This document shows, piece by piece, positions 56,959 through 64,000 of a stretch of 64,000 nt of DNA. The position numbers were made by a program, and so were the translations under genes. Source of the DNA: Calliphora vicina (Eukaryota; Arthropoda; Insecta; Diptera; Calliphoridae). The notes under the pieces were generated by a model. It searched no databases. It was given only the letters and a program-made list of their open reading frames with translations, and was not told where the DNA came from. The first letter of the stretch is position 1; the number at the start of each line of letters is the position of its first letter. Where the stretch lies: the NCBI RefSeq assembly GCF_958450345.1, contig NC_088780.1, positions 167,444,726-167,508,725 of the forward strand, read 5' to 3'.

Positions 56959-57162
56959 GGTCAATTCACAAGGTCTCTTATCAGTCATATTGTCATAATG
57001 TCCTTAGGCATTCGGCGCAGGTCTCTGCTGGTTGGTTACGATAACACAATAAACATAGCATACAGAGTAGTATTATTTTAGGAAATTTTTAGCTTGAAAA
57101 ACAATAAAAACCATTGTGAAATATTGACATTATGACATGATAAGAGAACTTGTGAATTGACC
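56959..57162. mobile_element. MITE, GGTCAATTC family, most intact copy
   Basis: GGTCAATTCACAAGGTCTCT on the left is mirrored by AGAGAACTTGTGAATTGACC on the right. The interior has GGCATTCGGCGCAGGTCTCT. Confidence 0.75.
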
Positions 57163-57314
57163 AAATGATTTATTTTATGTATTACTGGCAACGTCAAATT
57201 TGAATTAAAAAATATAAAAAAAAAAATACTAATCTTATAATTTTCGAATAAATATTTCACTTTGGTTAAATTCAGACGTTTTGAAACTGAAAAAATTTGT
57301 TCATAACAATAATT

Positions 57315-57562
57315 GGGGGATTCAAAAGGTCTGCTATTAGGTCGTATAGTCATAATGTCGTAAAATATTTTTTTAGTTAAAACCAATTCTTGTGCTGAAA
57401 ACAAAAAAGTGTTATTTTATGACAAACCAATAAACATAGTTAAAAAAGTCTTATTAGTTTATAACTTTTTTGTTTGATACCCAACAAAAATTTGTTTAAA
57501 CTAAACAAATATTGTATGACATTATGACAATACGACCTAATAGGAGACCGTTTGAATCCCCC
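57315..57562. mobile_element. MITE, related family with GGGGGATTC ends
   Basis: GGGGGATTCAAAAGGTCTGC and its inverse CGTTTGAATCCCCC bound 248 bp. Arms are about 50 bp and resemble the arms at 56959-57162 (AGGTC...TCATAATGTC). Flanks CAATAATT and AAATAATT match at 7 of 8 bases. Confidence 0.7.
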
Positions 57563-57599
57563 AAATAATTAGTTTACAAAAATTTCAAATTCGAAGCCA

Positions 57600-59990
57600 A
57601 AAAATTATGAATTTTTTAATATATTACTGCAACGTCAGATCCGCTCATCTCTAGCATTCGAAGTCAATGGAAAGTAGAACATAGGAACTTAGATGATTTT
57701 AAATAAAAAACAAAATAAACGTTAATAGTTTAGTTTAAATTAAAGATATTTAATTCATAAATGAATTAAAACTATAAAAAACAAATACTAATCTTATAAT
57801 TTTCGAACAAATATTTCAAAATATATTGAAATTGAAAAAAAATTATCATAACTTTAATAATAAATACAGTTTACACAAATTTCAAATTCGAAACTAAAAA
57901 GGTACGAATTTTTTGGAAAATATGGTGATATTGTTAATAGAACTGAAGTCAAAGTAAAAGCTAATATAACCAAGGGACGTTGCTGTCTTTGCATCAATAG
58001 TTAGTTTTTACTATTGATTTACCTATATTATTTAAAAGCGGATTTGGTATTGGTATATTGATTAACCACAAGCATTCATAAAATGTAATTAGATGACATT
58101 GTTAAATAAGTTCACAAAAAAATGGAGATGGCAACCTTTAATTCTTACATCTCAATTATGAAAACTTAGAATATAATTTTAATTTGTTTAAAATTATATT
58201 TTTTTTAATTGCATACCAAGGCGGGAAAAGTTTTTAAACATTTTCAAATATGCAAATTATATGCCCATAAATGCATTTATAACAAGATATGCAAAAATAT
58301 GCAACATCAAATCGATGCCACTTTATTGCAAATCGGAAAAGCAATTGTGAAAAACCGGCGACAGAAACCCTTCCAAATTGACAACACTTAATATTTGTTT
58401 ACTTTTAGTAATCTATCTCTCTCCCGTAGCAGTTTCCCTTAAATAAAAAATTCCATCAAATGTGGGGGGTAGTAAGTAGTGAGAACATAATAAATAAATT
58501 CCATTCGTATGCACTTCGAAAAGATAAACAACAAAATAAGAAAATGAATAGAAAAGAAAAAGTCCAAATGAATGAAACAATTTTGCGATGGAAAATTCAC
58601 AATTATAATAAAATTTTAACACACTATAGGTATACATATATGTATATTAATACGCATATTAGAAATTATATATTCAACAGCACTTTCACGATTTTAAGGA
58701 AAATATATTTACATATAAACAATTTTATTATTTTTTGCAAGCTATTACAGCACACTTTTTTCATATATTTTTATCATGTATTTAAATTTCCACACATATG
58801 ATTATGAAAACATTATTTAGCAAAAGGTGTGAATTTTCTTAAAATATTTTCTTTTTGTTTACAGATACATATCTTTTATTTATTTAAACATTTGTTGGTG
58901 ATAAAACACTTTATTGTAAGCATACTTTTTATTTATCACAATATTTACTTATTAATTATTGCCGATGTTTTTATATTTCTATTAGATAAAAATACCGCAC
59001 TAAAAACTTTTCTCGCAAAAAGACCACTACTAAACTAACACAATTGTTTAAATATGTATTAAAAACATGATATTATTTAATACTTTTTATGCAACCATGT
59101 ATTTTTGTACTCTCTCCCTTCAATTGTTTTTCTCTCTTCTTGTGCTGCCAGATGAATCGTTAAAGAAAGACAATATATCACTAGCGACATCTATTAACAA
59201 ACTGTGGGTTAATGCTGTACTTCCTTCCGTCGTACTTTAAATCAAACTTAATAAATACAACACTGCGTAAATATAAGCTTTAAGTTTGATGTTAACTAAC
59301 GATAGTATTGAAAAGAGCGGGAATTGTTTGTTTAGTCTGTAAATATTAAAAATTGTGTGGGATTTTTTATACAATTTTTTTATTAAAGATGAAGTAGAGT
59401 TTTTCTCTGTGTATTATTTTACTAATAATAATTATATATTTTTTACGCCAAAAGAAACACTTAGCGATTTTCCTCATTTCCCCTGCAATTACTATTTTTC
59501 CTTAATATACATACATATATAAATGCAAATGCAGTATACTTCCAATTATCATTAGTTCTAAATTAATCGTAAATAGTCGTAAATACTTATATTTTCGTGG
59601 AGATACAAATCTAACTCTAAACTATTTACTTCGCTGACCTACTTTTTTCTACTTGGTAAGAATCCATCCTTCAAGCAATTGAATAAATAATTCGAAAATA
59701 TCCTAATTATTTTGTTTTATTTCTTTCTTTTTTATTTATTTGTGCAATTGTTCTGAGTAACAAAATCTAAACAATTTTGTTTCGGCTCAGAGAGTTTGAA
59801 CATCTCTTCCAATTATCCAGCCTTTTCCCCCTTCACCCAGCTTTTCAGCTTAACATATATAATAAAGGTTTAGTGAAATAAGCTAGAAAAGAACTCATGT
59901 TTTATATTTTTGAATATGCATATTTAGTCAAGTATCTGACTAGTGTTTTGGCATTGAATAAAATTAGATTTAACATTTCTTCATTTGCAA
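57600..59990. other. Intergenic stretch without clear features
   Basis: AT-rich; overlapping open frames of 60-113 codons near 58200-59040 are rich in Ile, Asn, Lys and Tyr and look like chance. Confidence 0.4.
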
Positions 59991-59992
59991 AA

Positions 59993-60713
59993 TAAACAAT
60001 TAAGAGTGCTATATTCGGCTGTGCCGAATCTTATATACCCTTCACCAAATTATACTTCAAAATTTTAAATATTTTTAGGTAAAAAAAATTTAATTTTTTT
60101 CCAGATGTTTTTTTAATTTTTTGGAAAAAAAAATTTTTTTCAATTGTTATTTAATTTTTTTAAATTTTTTTAATTTTAAATTTTTTGTTTTTAAATTTTA
60201 AATTTTTTTTGTTTTATCATTTTTTTTGTAAAAAAAAATTTGGGTTAAAATTTTTTTCCGATTTTGACCCATTGTAAGTCCATCTTACTATGGTCTTATA
60301 TACGTCGTTGCAAATGTCTTTGAAATATCTATCATTAGATATCCATATTTTCTATATTAATGTCTTAGTAATCCAGATATAGGTCAAAAATAGGTAAAAA
60401 ATCGAGGTTGTCTTGGTTTTTTCCTCATATCTCAGCCATTTGTGGACCGATTTTGCTGATTTTAAATAGAAAAATTCTCGAAAGCATGTCTGACAGAATT
60501 ATTGAAGATTTGGATCTCGAAGATATCTGGGGTCTTCAGAAAATTGATTTCAACAGACAGACAGACAGACGGACATGGCTTAATCGACTCCACTATCTAT
60601 ATGGATCCAGAATATATATACTTTATAGGGTCGGAAATGAAAAATGTAGAAATTACAAACGGAATGACAAACTTAAATATACCCTTCTCACGAAGGTGAA
60701 GGGTATAATAATA
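59993..60713 (-). mobile_element. Mini-me-like repeat, inverted, complete
   Basis: On the minus strand it starts TATACCCTTCACCTTCGTG, has TCCGTCTGTCTGTCTGTTG, GATTTTGACCCATTG (plus strand), a long A/T tract and ends TATAAGATTCGGCACAGCCG. This is the best full-length copy here. Confidence 0.7.
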
Positions 60714-61129
60714 TGCATCCGTAGAGTAGTAGGAAATGTTTATCTATACATCACTGCTAAAATTTACATATGTATTTATTAATGAATTCCTGAAACATTA
60801 GTTTGTCATGGAAAAACAATCAAATCTTTTAATTTTAGGAAATTAAGTTTTCAAATGAAAAGTGTAAAATATTTAGGTAAAATTCGAATATGGTTGGACT
60901 TGATTGGAAATTTATTTAAGGACATTTTATAGGAATAAAAACTAAATTTATTAGTCTTTATTTGATTCAGTTCGCCAACTACATATGCTAGAGTAAACAA
61001 TTTAAACAAAGTAATCTTTAGTTTTAGTTGAGAATACAAAATAGTCATTGCAACGCTACCATTGGGCTGTAAATTAAAATAACTTCACTAATGCGAAAAA
61101 TCTTAAAGTTCAAATCGCAGGTACGGTAA

Positions 61130-61665
61130 AATTTTGAAAAATACAATTATTATTTAAAGTATTGGTCATTGTTATGATATTTTCCCATCTTTCTGGACAC
61201 ATATGGATTCCGAGCCAAACGAACTGTTCGTCTTTTGAGACCAAGAACGAATCAAGCCAATATCGGATGCTCTGTACCAAAGTGTATCCCAGAGAGAGCG
61301 TTCTGCATCGAAACAAATAGTATTCAGCTTCGGCTTATTGTACGGCTTCACATACGATTTCTTACGCTTCGGCTTATAGATCGTAATGGATTCATTTTTC
61401 ATCGCTTTAATTTGTATTTTTTTCTCTCAGATTCAATTCGAATAGCACCCAATTTCCCTGCTGTTGGATGAATCCTGCTGCTTGCTAACGTTTAGATATT
61501 GCTGCTTGAGTAGCTACCAATGATTTTGAAAGCTATTGTAGAGTCTGACAACAATCTTCATGGAGTAATGTCTCCAATTCTTGGTCTTCAAACTTTTTTG
61601 GCTGGCCTGGGCGATATTTGTCTTTCGTGTTAAAATCACCACTACTGAACAGTCTAAACCCATGG
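61130..61665 (-). mobile_element. Mariner copy 7, decayed
   Basis: The C-terminal part is clear: WLDSFLVSKDEQFVWLGIH then PERWENII at 61150-61265. The N-terminal part FSSGDFNTKDKYRPGQPKKF lies at 61590-61660. The middle is deleted. A CATGGTAGGC MITE follows at 61667. Confidence 0.75.
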
Positions 61666-61666
61666 T

Positions 61667-61850
61667 AGGCGTTCATATTGTTCCGGTTACGATGATTTTC
61701 GTCATACAACCCAAATGTGAACAAAAGGGCGTAAATATACACACATTTCGTTCATTTGCTTGATGTTGTTGCGAATATTTTATTTTTTACCCAAACATGC
61801 ACACAAATTAAATGCCTCTATTTGCCTACCAATGGTCTAAACCATTTTTT
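61667..61850. mobile_element. CATGGTAGGC MITE, copy 2, at the edge of mariner copy 7
   Basis: Closely similar to 4207-4390 along its length, starting near CATGGTAGGCGTTC and ending TGCCTACCAATG. Flanked by GTCTAAACC on both sides. The end positions are approximate by a few bases. Confidence 0.75.
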
Positions 61851-62369
61851 TAAATTTCTAAATTCTTGTTTATTTCAAAACACTAAGTTTTGCAAATGCG
61901 TGTTTTAATTCTTGAATATTTTATTAAATATTTTTCAGAATTTTTTTCTTTAAAGGCCATCTCATGTGTGTATAATTTTATGGTCAATTAATTTCCACTA
62001 AAATAAACAAAAACGGAACTTAACTAATTATTGAAAACTTAAGTTTTGCATCCAATTAATAATTGACATTGACCCAATATAACTGAGATATTTGAACTAA
62101 TAATTTAAATAATTATTGGGAGTGTAATGTTAATAAATAAATAATCAAATAGTTGAGCTTAAGGCATTTCTGCGACGATCTAATGTATTTAATAAAGATG
62201 ACGGCTAAAAGTCATTAACTCAACATTGATTATTTATCATGGTTTAGTATTATTTAAGATTTATGGGTTATTTTTAATCAAATAAAATTTAAATTTTTCA
62301 TTGTACACCTTATTTTAATTTATTTTCATTCCTATTTTGTACTATACAGATGTAATGTAAGATCCATAC

Positions 62370-62580
62370 GTTGAGGAAAATATACCCCTAGTTTGGAGAT
62401 GCCAACACTCTAGGGATGTAACAGAGTTTTTACAATGTAATGAGGTATATACGTGTTTTGAAGTGGTTTGTCCTATTGCCAGATTTCAATCCCATAGAAA
62501 ACCTATGGGACATTTTTCTCTGTTCAAGGCCTTCACTGGTTTAGCTTCAGACTCCTTATATTTTTTCTTCTCTTTTCAAT
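62370..62580 (+). mobile_element. Tc1-like transposase C-terminal fragment
   Basis: Reads LLPDFNPIENLWDIF at about 62471-62516, the DLNPIENLW motif of Tc1-type transposases. VTEFLQCNEVYTCFEV just upstream is in another frame. No ends were found. Confidence 0.6.
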
Positions 62581-62599
62581 CTCTCTTCTAGCTGTTTAA

Positions 62600-64000
62600 G
62601 GGTCGATAAGTTATGCCTAGAGAAACTTCAAGTAATTATTCTAAGATTTATAACTAATATTTGCTAATACTTCCGCATGCAACCACTCAAATATTATTAT
62701 TAAATTCATAGTCTTATCAAAAGTTGACCTTTCCTACGTAAAGTCTTACAATGAGCGGCAAATGCTTTCGTTTGTATAATTTTTGTTTATTTTTATAAAT
62801 ATGCAAATTATAACAAACTTATTAAAAGAAAACTATGATGATGACGATGACCAATACAACAATTTTAAAAATGCATTCAACCTACGCGTATTTATCGTAA
62901 AAATATCAATAAAAAACTGTTAAAACTAGTAATAAAATTCCGAAAAATTATAAATTATTTAACAGATCACAGAGGTGAAGATGGAAAACACTTAAAAATG
63001 TCTAAGCTGTGGAGAGATGATATTGCAATGGCCAACAATATCAGCAAATACAATGAAATGATGATGCACAAACACTCCCTTCAATAAATCGATTAACAAA
63101 TCAAATTTGAACATTAATATCAAAACAAATGCAGATTTAAACCAGTTGGTGTTGTATTGTTATAATTCTTCTTAATTGAATTTTAATTTTCCATCTACTT
63201 GTAAACATCTGAGTGCATTTGTATCTATTTATCCACATATTCGTATTATAACTATGTTCCATACAATCTAAATTTAATAATAATTACTAATTATTACATA
63301 TTATGAAATATGACGAATGATTTTTTATTTATTTCTTTCTGCTTTACAAAGGTTTAGCCGAGATACAAAACAATGTCCAACATAAATTTTATTTATTTAT
63401 TTTTTTTCTATGTGTATTGTTGTAGTATCGCTGCATTAAATAATAGTATTTGTGTTTTACGATTTTTATTATCATCATTTTTTCAAATATTTGCCATTGT
63501 GTATTGAAAGAAACTACAACTATTGGCTGGGCTGCTGCTGGCTGTTTAAATTGTAAACTGACTAACCTACATTATACACATAACCCTGGGAAAACATTAG
63601 AGTTTTTTTATGTGTAAAATAATATGTATTTGTAATAATATACAATAGTTTCATCACCTTGATTCCTCCTCAATTTAAAATATAAGATAGAGGTAGAAAT
63701 ACTTTAATTATCATCCTAATTAATTCTTTAATAATACTACTTTGCTACTGAAGTAATAGCATATAACCACTAGCGATCGATCGAACGATCTGATTTAATT
63801 TTCAACTGCTTTCCAATGTTCCGAATCCCTGTAATCTGCATTACATGTGGACGAGAGCAAGTTCTGCAAAAACGTAGAGTGCAGACCTTCCAATTGATTA
63901 TTTTAATAACTCAAATTTGAGCATACGATTCAGTCACAATAATATTTTTGGACACATATTCTTCCATCCCAGTTATTATTGAGTACGCAAATATAGAGAG
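62600..64000. other. Right end of window without clear features
   Basis: AT-rich; no gene or repeat family identified. Confidence 0.4.

Noticed and set aside
58209..59038. Cluster of open frames (60-113 codons)
   Set aside because: AT-driven Ile/Asn/Lys/Tyr/Phe-rich noise without motifs.

Overview
The window is a stretch of nuclear DNA from a higher fly (Diptera, most likely a calyptrate such as a blowfly or house-fly relative). The evidence is strong AT richness, genes split by short GT-AG introns, a glycerol-3-phosphate dehydrogenase whose protein closely resembles the Drosophila enzyme, and repeats of the dipteran mini-me type (internal GTCCGTCTGTCTG microsatellite). Coding sequence is only about 3 kb of 64 kb; nearly everything else is introns and intergenic DNA filled with old transposons, many nested inside one another.

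Layout. (1) 2399-10555, plus strand: a five-exon secreted alpha-carbonic anhydrase (288 aa). (2) 17589-26294, plus strand: a six-exon paralogue (293 aa). The two share signal-peptide first exons of identical length (64 nt), identical exon 3 (91 nt) and exon 4 (263 nt) lengths and the same zinc-binding residues, so they are tandem duplicates. (3) 37725-55259, minus strand: the cytosolic NAD-dependent glycerol-3-phosphate dehydrogenase gene (Gpdh1). It has a 13.9-kb second intron full of repeats and an alternative 3' end: either a stop inside the exon-5 splice donor (350 aa) or splicing to a far exon that adds an 11-residue tail ending PKL (361 aa). The flanks 1-2300, 26.5-37.7 kb and 55.4-64 kb hold no convincing host gene.

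Mobile DNA. Seven decayed mariner copies, one complete but dead Tc1-like element with intact terminal repeats, one Tc1 fragment, a piggyBac-derived element, about ten mini-me-like repeats and at least seven MITE families are recognisable, several with exact target-site duplications. Notable arrangements are MITEs nested in mariners, a foldback mariner, a 0.95-kb palindrome carrying an insertion, a 1.7-kb hairpin-unit satellite in a carbonic anhydrase intron, and MITE-like elements built from reiterated CG-centred palindromes. I found no CRISPR array, tRNA, rRNA or operon. No clearly new biological system was found; the most interesting candidates are the Gpdh alternative C-termini and the reiterated-palindrome elements.

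Roles. The carbonic anhydrases would convert extracellular CO2 and bicarbonate. Gpdh1 makes glycerol-3-phosphate for the flight-muscle redox shuttle and for lipid synthesis. The two functions are unrelated, and their adjacency implies no shared pathway. All exon joins are manual reading from splice consensus and frame continuity, without transcript data.
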